Assembly: GCA_016869375.1 (NCBI GenBank)
Contig: VGEH01000022.1
Coordinates: forward strand, 1 to 42,342
Direction of reading: 5' to 3'
DNA from: Alphaproteobacteria bacterium
GTDB lineage: Bacteria > Pseudomonadota > Alphaproteobacteria > SHVZ01
Length of the DNA: 42,342 nt
In this document: in pieces, positions 7,592 through 15,712 of the stretch
Layout of the letters: every line of letters starts with the position of its first letter
Numbering within the stretch: position 1 is the first letter of the stretch
The notes under the pieces: model-generated
The model's input: only the letters and a program-made list of their open reading frames with translations
Told to the model about the DNA's origin: nothing
Database searches by the model: none
Position numbers and translations under genes: made by a program

Positions 7592-9078
7592 GCGGCGACC
7601 TTCTCCAGAAGCTTCCGCCTAAGCGGCATCTGGGTCATGCGGTTGACGTGGTCGAGCACGTCCTGGCCGAACTTCTGCTTCACCAGGCCCTGATAGCTCG
7701 GGCTGTTGAAGTAGGCCTGCCAGGCGTGGTCGCGAAAGGCGAGGATCTCGGCCGCGGTCAGGAACTTGGTGCGGAGCGGCTTCGACTCGTAGCCGTGCTG
7801 CGAGTAGTGGTGCCATTTCTCCGGCAGCTCGAGCTTGGCCTCGACCGCCATGCGGTAGAGCGGCGATCCAGGATAGGCCATGGCCGAATAGAAGTTCCCG
7901 AACTCGCAATTGAGCGCGAGCGCCATGTCCAGCGTCTCCTGCATGCGCTCATGCGTGTCGTCGGGCAGGCCGAAGATGTAGTTGCCGAGCACATGGATGC
8001 CGGCATCCTTGATGCGGTTGACGGTGTCGGCGATGTCGTTCTGGTCGTACTTCTTCGCAGCGCCGTCGCGTACGTCGGCCGATGCGCTCTCGATGCCGAG
8101 GCAGAGCCAGCGGAACCCCGCCTTGCGTAGCTTCTCCAGGAACTGGTCCTGCACCGTGTCGACGCGCGCATAGGCCCAGATGTTGAGATCGTAGCCGCGC
8201 TCGATCAGCAGGTCCGAGATGCCGAGCACGTGGCGCTTGTTGAGCACGAACATCTCGTCGACGAACTTGATGTTCTTGACGCCGTAGTTGCGCACGAGGT
8301 GGTCGATCTCCTTGACCACGACCTCGGGGCTCCACATCCGGTACGAGGACTTCCCGAAGGGCGCGTTGATGCAGCAGAACGAGCACTTGTAGGGGCAGCC
8401 GAGCGAGGTGTGGATCGCCGCATAGGGCGACCGGTCGTGGATGTGATCGAAGGAATGCCAGTTGTGCGAGCGGTAGTTCCGGGGATCCATCATGTCCCAG
8501 GCGATGCCGGGCATCTCCTCGTCGAGATCGACGAGCAGCGCCTCCGACTCGCCCGGCGCCATGATGTGGCCTTCCTTGCGCCACCAGAGCGAGGGGATCT
8601 TCGAGAAATCGGTCTCGCCGGCCTTCAGGGCCTGCATGGTCTTCCAGATCGTGACCGGGCCTTCGCGGTCGCAGACGAAGTCGATCGACTCCTCGCGCAT
8701 GGTCTGCTCGGGAAGGGCTGCCAGATGCGTGCCCGTCATCATGATCTTGATCGACGGGTCATGGCTGTGGATCAGCTGCGCCACCCGTCCGGCGGCGCTC
8801 ATGTTCTGGGTCGAGGCCGAGGGCTGGAAGCCATAGACGACTACCACGACCAGGGTCGGGTCGTAGTCCTTGGCGACTCGTTCGGCGACCTGGGCCGAGT
8901 TCAAACGCTCGGCGGGGCCGTCGATGATCGCGACCGAAGCGCCGCGCTTGCGCGCGTAGGTCGAGAAGAGACCGGCGAAGACGGGAGGCTCGATAGCGCT
9001 GAACTCGTCACCAAGCCCTTGATAAATCTGGGCCGGCTCGCCCGGATTGATGAACAGAATATCGACTTTTTCGGCCAT
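7588..9078 (-). CDS. B12-binding radical SAM protein
   Basis: A 496-residue enzyme with an N-terminal cobalamin-binding-like domain (about residues 5-160) and a radical SAM domain whose 4Fe-4S cluster ligands are C228, C232 and C235 in GCPYKCSFC. Class B members of this group methylate unactivated carbons or rearrange carbon skeletons, but many are uncharacterised. The usual DxHxxG cobalamin motif is not obvious in the N-terminal domain, so B12 binding is uncertain. Its stop overlaps the stop of the convergent enolase-like gene (shared TA at 7589-7590). GGAAGTG precedes the ATG at 9078. The function is unknown; the setting next to a sugar-biosynthesis and flagellar region would fit modification of a glycan, lipid or metabolite. 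Confidence 0.8.
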   Translation of the reverse strand: MAEKVDILFINPGEPAQIYQGLGDEFSAIEPPVFAGLFSTYARKRGASVAIIDGPAERLNSAQVAERVAKDYDPTLVVVVVYGFQPSASTQNMSAAGRVAQLIHSHDPSIKIMMTGTHLAALPEQTMREESIDFVCDREGPVTIWKTMQALKAGETDFSKIPSLWWRKEGHIMAPGESEALLVDLDEEMPGIAWDMMDPRNYRSHNWHSFDHIHDRSPYAAIHTSLGCPYKCSFCCINAPFGKSSYRMWSPEVVVKEIDHLVRNYGVKNIKFVDEMFVLNKRHVLGISDLLIERGYDLNIWAYARVDTVQDQFLEKLRKAGFRWLCLGIESASADVRDGAAKKYDQNDIADTVNRIKDAGIHVLGNYIFGLPDDTHERMQETLDMALALNCEFGNFYSAMAYPGSPLYRMAVEAKLELPEKWHHYSQHGYESKPLRTKFLTAAEILAFRDHAWQAYFNSPSYQGLVKQKFGQDVLDHVNRMTQMPLRRKLLEKVAA

Positions 9079-9241
9079 GGATCACTTCCGTCGGCGAGCG
9101 CTTGGATGTCAGACGCCCAGTCGCCTGCAATCGTCGCGCCACATATGGGCGCTAACAAGCTCTCCTTGCAGGGGAAACTATCATCGCCGGTTCCGGGGCC
9201 GTAGCGGAAAAAGCGGGGGGAGCTCGCGCACCCGGTTCGGT

Positions 9242-9259
9242 CGGCAAGACTTGCCCGGC
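9242..9259. promoter_or_regulatory. Putative FlbD-type enhancer upstream of flgK
   Basis: CGGCAAGACTTGCCCGGC is an imperfect palindrome (CGGCAAG/CTTGCC-CG). The identical 18-mer occurs upstream of flgF at 21949-21966, and a close relative lies upstream of flgI at 15585-15603. Its centre is about 100 bp upstream of the flgK -24 element, the usual place for an NtrC-family activator. I infer FlbD because FliX, its known partner, is encoded in this window. A half-site-like ATTGCCGG follows near 9291. Confidence 0.6.
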
Positions 9260-9349
9260 CAAAGACGCCCCTTTGCCCACCTCGGACCTGAATTGCCGGC
9301 ATCGGGTCGACTTGTGTCAATGTTCTCAGGGTGTTGCGGCGAGTTTGAG

Positions 9350-9365
9350 TGGCACGGTGATTGCT
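9350..9365 (+). promoter_or_regulatory. Sigma-54 promoter of flgK-flgL
   Basis: TGGCACGGTGATTGCT matches the sigma-54 consensus TGGCACRNNNNTTGCW at every fixed position, with GG and GC separated by the required 10 bases. Transcription would start near 9376, leaving a leader of about 36 bases before flgK. The rest of 9079-9411 between the radical SAM gene and flgK holds the enhancer described at 9242 and no gene I can support. Confidence 0.85.
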
Positions 9366-9411
9366 TCGAGAAGCGTGCCCGAACCGGGCGAACCACGTCT
9401 GGACCGCGTCA

Positions 9412-10947
9412 ATGGCCTTGTCGCCGCTCAACTCTCTGAACACGTCGCTGTCCAACTCCCTGTCTGGACTGCGCGCCGCCCAGTCCGGCATCGAGACGGT
9501 GTCGCGGAACGTCGGCAACGCCAATTCCGAGTACTACACGCGCAAGATTCAGGGCCAGCTGCCGAATGTCGTCGGCGGAGTCGGCCAAGGCGTGCAGCTG
9601 CCCGCCGTCAGTCGCGAGGTCGACCTCTATCTCCAGCGGGATGCCCGCGATGCGAGCTCCCGCACCGCGCGCCTCGGCGCCATCAACGAGTTCCTCGCCA
9701 GGCTCGAGAAGATCTACGGACAGCCCGGGGACGCGATCTCGCTCGGCGGGCGCATGGCGGAGCTGCGCAGCTCCTTCGAAGACCTCACCAACCATCCCGA
9801 TAACACGACCTCGCAGACCGACGTCCTCAACAGGGCGATGGCGCTGGCGAGGACCTTCTCCGACACCACCAACAGCATCCAAGCGATGCGCACCCAGGTG
9901 GAGCAGGAGATCGCCAACTCGGTCGCCAACGTCAACACGGCGCTGGACAACATCGAGAGCCTTAACACCGAGATCGCCAAGAACCGCAACGCCGGTATCT
10001 CCAGCGCCGATCTCGAGGACCAGCGCGACCAGCAGGTTGCCAATCTCGCCAAGGAGATGGGCATCCAGACCTTCGTCCGCGCCGACGGACGCCTCGCGGT
10101 GCTTACCGAGTCGAGCCGCTTCCTGCTGGATCAGACGGCGACGACGGCAAGCTTTACGCAGAAGGGCACGATCGTCGCAGCCGACGTCTACTCGACGGCG
10201 CCGGCGGCTGGCTTCAACGCGACCCTGAACGGCATCACGATCCCGAACCCCGGCGGCGGTGCGGCGATCGATATCACGAGCTCGATCACGCGCGGCCGGC
10301 TCGCCGACCTGTTCGCCCTTCGCGACACCATCCTGCCGCAGGCGCAGGCGCAGATCGACGATCAGGCGGCACGGCTGACTCTCGCTTTCGAAGGCACCGG
10401 CACCGGCTTCGCCGGCACCGCGATCACCCTCCTCTCCGATACCGCCGCGGCCGCCGGTCCGCCGAAAGCGGCCTTCACCAACACCGCAGCCAATACCGTC
10501 GGCTATGCCGGGCGGATCATCACCAACCCGATCTTCGACACGGCAGGCAATCTCTGGCGGCTCCGCGACGGCACCAACAGCACCGCGGTCGCGACCGAGA
10601 GCACCTTCCGCGGCGACCAGACCCAGCTTCGCTCCGTGCTGACGATGTTCGAGACGGCGCAGACTTACACCGCCGCGAACGGGCTCGGCACCTCGCATAC
10701 GGTCGAGGCCGCGGCCAACGCCTTCACCGGCTTCCAGGCGACGCAGACCGCGAGCTATCGGAACGCCGAAGACGACCAGACCACGGTCACCGACGCGCTC
10801 AAGGAGCAGCTTCGGGACAAGAGCGGCGTCAATGTCGACGAGGAGCTGAGCCGGATGATCCAGCTGCAGAATTCCTATTCGGCCTCGGCGCGCGTGATGA
10901 CGACGGTGACGCAAATGCTCGACGAACTGCTGCGTATCGGCCGGTAG
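9412..10947 (+). CDS. flgK: Flagellar hook-associated protein 1 FlgK
   Basis: A 511-residue first hook-filament junction protein, exported by the flagellar type III system and placed at the hook tip before FlgL and the filament. The N-terminus has the rod/hook-family signature (SLSGLRAAQSGIETVSRNVGNANSEYYTR). The C-terminal helix NVDEELSRMIQLQNSYSASARVMTTVTQMLDELL is the matching D0 segment. The middle is the variable, Thr/Ala-rich part of the family. The start giving MALSPLNSLN is chosen because family members begin just before this helix; the open frame extends 17 codons further but overlaps the sigma-54 element. flgL follows after 19 bp. Confidence 0.95.
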   Translation: MALSPLNSLNTSLSNSLSGLRAAQSGIETVSRNVGNANSEYYTRKIQGQLPNVVGGVGQGVQLPAVSREVDLYLQRDARDASSRTARLGAINEFLARLEKIYGQPGDAISLGGRMAELRSSFEDLTNHPDNTTSQTDVLNRAMALARTFSDTTNSIQAMRTQVEQEIANSVANVNTALDNIESLNTEIAKNRNAGISSADLEDQRDQQVANLAKEMGIQTFVRADGRLAVLTESSRFLLDQTATTASFTQKGTIVAADVYSTAPAAGFNATLNGITIPNPGGGAAIDITSSITRGRLADLFALRDTILPQAQAQIDDQAARLTLAFEGTGTGFAGTAITLLSDTAAAAGPPKAAFTNTAANTVGYAGRIITNPIFDTAGNLWRLRDGTNSTAVATESTFRGDQTQLRSVLTMFETAQTYTAANGLGTSHTVEAAANAFTGFQATQTASYRNAEDDQTTVTDALKEQLRDKSGVNVDEELSRMIQLQNSYSASARVMTTVTQMLDELLRIGR

Positions 10948-10966
10948 CGGCTGATGGAGAAGCATC

Positions 10967-12115
10967 ATGGCTAGCGGTATTAACAGCGTCGCGACCCTCT
11001 CGCAGAACCTGCTTCTGCAGAGCAATGTCCGCAACATCCAGCACCAGCTGGACAAGGTTCAGCTGCAGATCGCCTCGGGCAAGAAGACCGACGTCTACTC
11101 TGGGCTGGGATCGACCTCGCGCATCACGCTCGACTTCCACCGGCAGAAAGAGCAGATTCAGAACTATCGCGACTCCATCGCGGCAAGCCAGGCGCGGATC
11201 GGCGTGGTCGACAAGGCGCTGACGCGGCTGACCGAGATCGCGACCGAGTTCCGCTCGAAGTTCTTGCAGAACCGCCCGTATATGAGCACGGACCCGACCG
11301 TGCGTGCGGTCTTCAAGGACGAGGCGCAGTCGGCCCTGCGCGAGATCAACCAGCTCCTAAATACGCCTTTTGAGGGTGGTTATCTCTTCTCGGGCCGCCT
11401 GAGCACGACGTCGCCGATGGTCGATCCGGGAGATACCGCAACCGCGCTCACGCCATTGGCCGTCGTCAATGATATCGTGAACGTCACTGCGGGCACCAAC
11501 TACGTCGCCAACGGCGCCAACACCGCCTTCAACGCGGTCGTCACCGCGCTGACCCCGAGTGCCGCCGCTTATACCGGCACTGCTCCCAACAGATACCCCT
11601 ATCGTGGCGACAACGCGACCTTCTCCAACACACCGCCCTTCACCAATGCGCTGACGGTACGAGTCGATGAAGGCACCGATATTGCCTACACCGTCCGCGG
11701 CGACGACCCGGCCATTGCCGCCCTTCTGCAGGGCGTCTACACCTTCGCGACGACCGACTACAGCGCGGCGCAGGAGGCCGCCTTCTTCCAGATGATGGAC
11801 GCGGCGAGCTTCCGCATCGACCAGGCGCTCGAGGGCTCGAGCCTGGTTGCGCCGACGGGCGTCATCAACGCCGGCGGCACCTTCGACGGCCTGCGTTCGC
11901 GCCTCGGAACGATCGGCGCTATCGAGAACCGCATGAAGTCGATCGACCTGCAGCATGAGCAGCGGCTGACGCTGATCGACAACGAACTCGGTCGCCTCGA
12001 GGACGCCGATCCCTACGAGGCGATCTCCAAGCTGCAAGGCCTCCAGTCGCAGCTGAGCTCGAGCTTCCAGGTGACCGCGATCCTGAAGGATCTAACTCTG
12101 TCGAATTTCATTTAA
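10967..12115 (+). CDS. flgL: Flagellar hook-associated protein 3 FlgL
   Basis: A 382-residue second hook-filament junction protein of the flagellin/FlgL family. The conserved N-terminal helix (NLLLQSNVRNIQHQLDKVQLQIASGKK) and a C-terminal coiled region ending SSSFQVTAILKDLTLSNFI flank a variable Thr/Ala-rich centre at about residues 145-270. GGAG lies about 8 bases before the ATG. It is co-transcribed with flgK from the sigma-54 promoter. The 123 bp after it are AT-richer than the surroundings and contain the candidate promoter of the FlaG-like gene. Confidence 0.95.
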   Translation: MASGINSVATLSQNLLLQSNVRNIQHQLDKVQLQIASGKKTDVYSGLGSTSRITLDFHRQKEQIQNYRDSIAASQARIGVVDKALTRLTEIATEFRSKFLQNRPYMSTDPTVRAVFKDEAQSALREINQLLNTPFEGGYLFSGRLSTTSPMVDPGDTATALTPLAVVNDIVNVTAGTNYVANGANTAFNAVVTALTPSAAAYTGTAPNRYPYRGDNATFSNTPPFTNALTVRVDEGTDIAYTVRGDDPAIAALLQGVYTFATTDYSAAQEAAFFQMMDAASFRIDQALEGSSLVAPTGVINAGGTFDGLRSRLGTIGAIENRMKSIDLQHEQRLTLIDNELGRLEDADPYEAISKLQGLQSQLSSSFQVTAILKDLTLSNFI

Positions 12116-12144
12116 AATCTGATACTTAAGGCTTAAATAACCGA

Positions 12145-12172
12145 TTGTTGCCGCGCCTGAATAAATTGTTAT
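12145..12172 (+). promoter_or_regulatory. Candidate sigma-70-type promoter of the FlaG-like gene
   Basis: TTGTTG and TGTTAT with a 16-base spacer lie in the AT-rich gap after flgL. The match is moderate and no sigma-54 element is present here. Read-through from flgL is an alternative. Confidence 0.3.
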
Positions 12173-12238
12173 CGGGGATCTAGACAAACCGCGAACCCGA
12201 CCCTATTGTAAAGGGGCTAGAAAGGGGTTTCGCTCGCG

Positions 12239-12682
12239 ATGCAGATCGCAGCTTTGACAGGAGCAGGCTTGCGTTTGCCGGAAGTCGTTCGCGACTCCGG
12301 GCAGACGGCTGCGCCCGCGGCGACAGAGGTGCCGCGGGAATCCTATCTGAGCCCCGTTGTCCGGTTCGATAAGCAAGCTCGCGTCATGGTCTTCCAGTTC
12401 CGCGACAGCGAGACCGGAGACGTCACCAAGCAGTATCCGTCGGAGAAGGTCGTGAAGCTCTATCGCGACAACGCTCCGAAGGACGTGCCGGTGACGCCGG
12501 CCACGCCTCGCAGCGGCGAGGGAGCACCCGAGACCGTCAGCGCATCGGAAGGTGGAGCGGAAGCTGCACCGACCCCTGCGCCGGCGACGAGCGGCGGATC
12601 GACCGAGAGTTCCAGCGCCCCGGAGCCGGCGACCGGCACTGGCGGCACTGGCGGGACGGATAGGGTAAGCCTGACAGCCTGA
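12239..12682 (+). CDS. FlaG-like flagellar protein
   Basis: A 147-residue protein. A compact domain at about residues 35-80 (SPVVRFDKQARVMVFQFRD followed by SETGDVTKQYPSEKVVKLY) has the FlaG pattern: a beta strand, a Thr-Gly-Glu/Asp-Val turn and an Ile/Tyr-Pro-x-Glu-x-Val helix. FlaG proteins influence filament length and assembly in several bacteria. The last 60 residues are Pro/Ala/Ser/Gly-rich and should be disordered; unlike typical FlaG the low-complexity part is C-terminal. Position directly after flgK-flgL supports a flagellar role. No strong ribosome binding site is visible. Confidence 0.65.
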   Translation: MQIAALTGAGLRLPEVVRDSGQTAAPAATEVPRESYLSPVVRFDKQARVMVFQFRDSETGDVTKQYPSEKVVKLYRDNAPKDVPVTPATPRSGEGAPETVSASEGGAEAAPTPAPATSGGSTESSSAPEPATGTGGTGGTDRVSLTA

Positions 12683-12746
12683 CGGGCAAAATGCCCGTGA
12701 ACTGACCTCTACTCCCGCCGGGTTCCGCCACGGAACGCCGGGCGGG
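12682..12746 (+). terminator. Two consecutive hairpins after the FlaG-like gene
   Basis: ACGGGCA/TGCCCGT (12682-12698, 3-base loop) starts at the stop codon. A stronger hairpin at 12714-12746 follows, CCCGCC...GGCGGG with an inner GTTCCG/CGGAAC and a small bulge, and then CCTT. These probably end the flgK-flgL-flaG transcript. U-tracts are weak. Confidence 0.5.
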
Positions 12747-12772
12747 CCTTCGCGTCCGAAGGAGTTGAGCGC

Positions 12773-13486
12773 ATGGCTCGGCCGCGCCATATCGGCATCG
12801 TCGGATGCTCGGCCGAGGGCGCGGCGCTCTGCTACCGCACCATCTGCACGGAAGGGGCGACGCAGCTCGGCGGGCACGCCCATCCGGAGGTGTCCCTGCA
12901 CACCCACTCCCTCGGCGAGTACGTGGCATGCCTCGAGCGAAACGACTGGCGGGGCGTCGGCGAGCTTATGCTGTCGTCGGCTCGGAAGCTCGTGCAGATC
13001 GGCGCCGACTTCCTGATCTGCCCCGACAACACCATTCATCAGGCCCTGCCCCTCATCGAGTCGCGGTCTCCAGCGCCGTGGCTGCACATCGCCGAGGTCG
13101 TCGCGGCGCATGCCGTCGATCGCGGCTTCAAACGTCTCGGGCTGACCGGAACACGCTGGCTCGTAGATAGCGACGTCTATCCCGAGAAGCTGACCGCGCG
13201 CGGCCTCGGCTATGTGAGGCCGAGCATGGCGGAACGCGAGGAGATCAACCGGATCATCATGGACGAGCTGGTCCGCGGCATGTTCAGGTCGGAGGCGACC
13301 GCCTATTTCCAGCGCGTCATCCGGGGCATGAAGGAGGAAAGCTGCGACGCGGTGATTCTCGGCTGCACCGAGATCCCGCTGATCGTGAGCGACGCGAACG
13401 CGGCGCTGCCGACGCTCGACTCAACCCGTCTTCTCGCGCGGGCGGCGCTGCGACGCTCGGTCGAGCGAGAGAGCGCGCCAGCATGA
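12773..13486 (+). CDS. Aspartate/glutamate racemase family protein
   Basis: A 237-residue two-lobed racemase-fold protein. These enzymes invert or process the alpha-carbon of acidic amino acids using a Cys/Cys or Cys/Thr pair. The second cysteine is present (C198 in LGCTEIPLIV). In the first lobe, where aspartate racemases have PCNTAH, this protein has PDNTIH, so the usual first cysteine is Asp (D85), with another Cys two residues earlier (C83). It may be a subfamily with a different acid/base residue or a different reaction. GAAGGAG lies about 10 bases before the ATG. It sits inside the flagellar region with no evident flagellar role. Confidence 0.75.
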   Translation: MARPRHIGIVGCSAEGAALCYRTICTEGATQLGGHAHPEVSLHTHSLGEYVACLERNDWRGVGELMLSSARKLVQIGADFLICPDNTIHQALPLIESRSPAPWLHIAEVVAAHAVDRGFKRLGLTGTRWLVDSDVYPEKLTARGLGYVRPSMAEREEINRIIMDELVRGMFRSEATAYFQRVIRGMKEESCDAVILGCTEIPLIVSDANAALPTLDSTRLLARAALRRSVERESAPA

Positions 13487-13530
13487 CGAAACGGCCGGCG
13501 AGGATGCCCGCCGCTTCCGAGGAACAATGA

Positions 13531-13550
13531 CGTCGCGGTCGCGCGCGACG
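13531..13550. terminator. Hairpin between convergent racemase and flgN-like genes
   Basis: CGTCGCG and CGCGACG pair around a 6-base loop in the 66-bp space between two convergent genes. It is a possible bidirectional terminator; no T-run is present. Confidence 0.35.
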
Positions 13551-13552
13551 GC

Positions 13553-13993
13553 TCAGGCGCGCAGATCCATGGTGAGCGAGATGCCCTTCTGCTCCTTCCA
13601 GCCGGAGCCGACGATGCCGTTCGAGCCGTAGCTCGCATGCTCGACGCGCTTCTGCTTGACCGCGTCGACCACTGTCTGGATCACGCGCTCGCTGACGGTC
13701 TTGCATGCCTTGACCGCGCGCTCATTGGCTTCGGCCGTCTTGCGGAAGCGGGCGAGCATCTCGCGGAGCCCTTGGCGCTGGCTCTCGCTCAGGATCGACA
13801 GCGGCGCCGGATCCTCGACCATCTGCTGATGCAGATGCGAGTAGATCTCGGCCAAGCGCTGCTTTTCGGCGGCGATGGGCGCCGACTCGCTGATCTTGAC
13901 GCGACGCAGCAGCTCGGTCTCCTGGGACATGACGGTCTCCAGGCGCTCGAGCACCGTGACGAGCTCGTTAAGCCGGGCTGCGGGGTTGGACAT
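13553..13993 (-). CDS. FlgN-like flagellar export chaperone (FlbY-type)
   Basis: A 146-residue, almost entirely helical protein beginning MSNPAARLNELVTVLERLETVMSQETELL, the FlgN-type long amphipathic helix. FlgN chaperones FlgK and FlgL before export. In Caulobacter the gene in this position after flgI-flgJ is flbY, and the identification rests partly on that synteny. AGGAGG lies 9 bases before the ATG, and the start overlaps the end of flgJ by 26 bp. An in-frame start 18 codons further upstream has no such site. Its presumed clients flgK and flgL are 4 kb away on the other strand. Confidence 0.65.
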   Translation of the reverse strand: MSNPAARLNELVTVLERLETVMSQETELLRRVKISESAPIAAEKQRLAEIYSHLHQQMVEDPAPLSILSESQRQGLREMLARFRKTAEANERAVKACKTVSERVIQTVVDAVKQKRVEHASYGSNGIVGSGWKEQKGISLTMDLRA

Positions 13994-14324
13994 TTTGACT
14001 GGCCTCCTGGAACTGCAGCAGGACGGAGCGGACGACCTGATCGGCAATGCCGATGCCGCCTGCCTTCGAGATGGACTTGCCGTATTCGTCGACGAGGAGC
14101 GATCGGTAGGTTTCCTCGGCGTGGCCGCCGCCGAACAGACCGTCGGCTTTGATGCCGGAGAACATGTGGCTGAGCATCTGCGAGAGGAACATCGACTCGA
14201 ATTCCTGGCCGGTCTTCTTGAGTGCCGCCAAGTCCTTCGGGTTCTTGACGTCGAAGGACTTCATCGGCTGGACGTTCTTCAGCGTCTGCGCGTCCATGCC
14301 GGCGGCGGGGAGGGCGGAGGTCAT
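13968..14324 (-). CDS. flgJ: FlgJ-like rod-binding protein without muramidase domain
   Basis: A 118-residue protein matching the N-terminal rod-binding domain of FlgJ (LKKTGQEFESMFLSQMLSHMF, GGGHAEETYRSLLVDEYGK, ISKAGGIGIADQVV). It helps build the rod. The peptidoglycan hydrolase half found in enterobacterial FlgJ is absent, which is normal in alphaproteobacteria (called CheL in Caulobacter); a separate enzyme must open the wall. It lies 10 bp downstream of flgI and overlaps the FlgN-like gene. Confidence 0.9.
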   Translation of the reverse strand: MTSALPAAGMDAQTLKNVQPMKSFDVKNPKDLAALKKTGQEFESMFLSQMLSHMFSGIKADGLFGGGHAEETYRSLLVDEYGKSISKAGGIGIADQVVRSVLLQFQEASQNVQPRSPA

Positions 14325-14334
14325 CGGCTCATCC

Positions 14335-15471
14335 TCACATCAGCACGATCTCGGCCTGGAGCGCTCCAGCGGCCTTGATCGATTGCAGGATCGAGATCAT
14401 GTCGCGCGGGCTGACGCCGAGCGCATTCAGCCCGTCGACGAGCTCCTGGAGCGTGACGCCGGCGCGCATGACGCCGAACTTCTTGCCTTCGCCCGAGTCG
14501 ACGTCGATCTGCGTGCGCGGCACCACCTGCGTCGTGCCGCCTTGCGAGAACGCTTCGGGCTGCGAGACCTGCGGCGTCTCGGTGATGCGGATGGTCAGGT
14601 TCCCCTGGGCGATAGCGACCGTCGAGATGCGCACGTTCTCGCCCATGACGATGGTTCCGGACTGCTCGTCGATGACGACCTTGGCGACCTGGTCCGGCGC
14701 GACACGCAGCTGCTCGACATCCGTCAGCAAGCCGACCACGTCGTTCTGATAATTGACCGGAATCTGCATCGCGACGGTGCCGGGATCGAGCGAGCGAGCG
14801 GCGGGGACGCCGACGAACGCGTTGATCGCCTGGGCGACGCGGCGAGCCGTGGTGAGATCGGGGTTACGGAGCGCGATGCGCACGAGATCGAGCTGGGTCA
14901 GCTGGAAGGCGACCTCGCGCTCGACGATCGCGCCGTTGGCGATGCGGCCGGCGGTCGGTACGCCCCGGCTGACCGACGCGCCCTGGCCCTGGGCGGAGAA
15001 GCCGGAGACCGCGACCGTGCCCTGCGCGATCGCGTAGACCTCGGAATCGGCACCGACCAGCGGCGTCACCAGGAGCGTCCCGCCCAGCAGGTTGCCGGCG
15101 TCGCCGAGCGTGGAGACGACAATGTCGAGGCGCGTGCCCTGGCGGGCGAAGGGGGGGAGGGTCGCCGTCACCATGACGGCGGCGATGTTCTTAGTGCGGA
15201 GGCTGTCGTTACGCGCGTTCACGCCGAGGCGGTCGAGCATGCCGACCAGGCTCTCCTTGGTGAACACCGAGTTCTGCAGCGAGTCGCCGGTGCCGTTGAG
15301 GCCGACGACTAGGCCGTAACCGACCAGCATATTGTCGCGAATGCCTTCGAAGTCGGCGATATCCTTGATCCGCGACTGTGAAAGGGCGCTCGCCGGTGCG
15401 AGCGCGAGCAGCACCAGGAAGGCGGCGAGAAGTCGGCCGAGCTTGAAAGGAAATACCGGTCGGGCAGTCAT
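14335..15471 (-). CDS. flgI: Flagellar P-ring protein FlgI
   Basis: A 378-residue periplasmic subunit of the basal body P-ring. The signal peptide is residues 1 to about 32 (LGRLLAAFLVLLALAPASALS). The conserved start RIKDIADFEGIRDNMLVGYGLVVGLNGTGDS and the C-terminal TLQELVDGLNALGVSPRDMISILQSIKAAGALQAEIVLM are textbook FlgI. AAGGAG stands 7 bases before the ATG. It is the first gene of flgI-flgJ-flgN, transcribed from the sigma-54 element at 15498-15513, and is divergent from fliX as in Caulobacter. FlgA, encoded at 19250, is its assembly chaperone. Confidence 0.97.
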   Translation of the reverse strand: MTARPVFPFKLGRLLAAFLVLLALAPASALSQSRIKDIADFEGIRDNMLVGYGLVVGLNGTGDSLQNSVFTKESLVGMLDRLGVNARNDSLRTKNIAAVMVTATLPPFARQGTRLDIVVSTLGDAGNLLGGTLLVTPLVGADSEVYAIAQGTVAVSGFSAQGQGASVSRGVPTAGRIANGAIVEREVAFQLTQLDLVRIALRNPDLTTARRVAQAINAFVGVPAARSLDPGTVAMQIPVNYQNDVVGLLTDVEQLRVAPDQVAKVVIDEQSGTIVMGENVRISTVAIAQGNLTIRITETPQVSQPEAFSQGGTTQVVPRTQIDVDSGEGKKFGVMRAGVTLQELVDGLNALGVSPRDMISILQSIKAAGALQAEIVLM

Positions 15472-15497
15472 GAAGCACTCCTTGCGGCTCCTTCTGA

Positions 15498-15513
15498 TGC
15501 CAGAACCATGCCA
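15498..15513 (-). promoter_or_regulatory. Sigma-54 promoter of flgI-flgJ-flgN
   Basis: Read on the minus strand this is TGGCATGGTTCTGGCA. It has GG and GC 10 bases apart and two differences from TGGCACRNNNNTTGCW. The start would fall near 15487, just ahead of the flgI ribosome binding site. Confidence 0.65.
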
Positions 15514-15584
15514 CGGAAAGGGAAGGGAAATTCGCCGAGTTCCGCCGCCTTTCCGGCCCTCAGCGGGTAACCGGGAAGGCGTGG

Positions 15585-15603
15585 CCCGGCAGAATTTGCC
15601 GGG
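15585..15603. promoter_or_regulatory. Putative FlbD-type enhancer between flgI and fliX
   Basis: CCCGGCAGAATTTGCCGGG is a perfect palindrome with 7-bp arms and a 5-base centre, closely related to the sites upstream of flgK and flgF. Its centre is about 83 bp upstream of the flgI -24 element and about 118 bp upstream of the fliX start, so it could serve both genes. Confidence 0.65.
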
Positions 15604-15672
15604 AGGGGCGATACCTCATCTATGTTAGAGTGCCGTTCGCACGCGACCGTTTAACTTGTTGCTCCCGCTGTT

Positions 15673-15702
15673 TCCGTAACGATATATAGGGGGCGTTACG
15701 GA
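15673..15702. promoter_or_regulatory. 9-bp inverted repeat just upstream of fliX (possible operator)
   Basis: TCCGTAACG and CGTTACGGA are exact reverse complements separated by 12 bases containing GATATATAGG. The repeat ends 10 bp before the fliX start and straddles an AT-rich segment that could be a -10 region, with TTGTTG at 15656 as a distant -35. This is the layout of an operator overlapping a promoter; an RNA hairpin is the alternative. Confidence 0.45.
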
Positions 15703-15712
15703 CAGGAGGCCC

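Noticed and set aside
5322..9078. A phosphonate biosynthesis cluster built around the enolase-like gene
   Set aside because: No PEP mutase, phosphonopyruvate decarboxylase or related gene is visible in the window.
12126..12140. TTAA-rich stretch after flgL as a CtrA binding site
   Set aside because: The two TTAA copies are only 3 bases apart, not the 7 of the CtrA full site, and no downstream half-site fits.
15604..15712. A sigma-54 promoter driving fliX
   Set aside because: I looked for GG and GC 10 bases apart in this stretch on the plus strand and found none with acceptable flanks.
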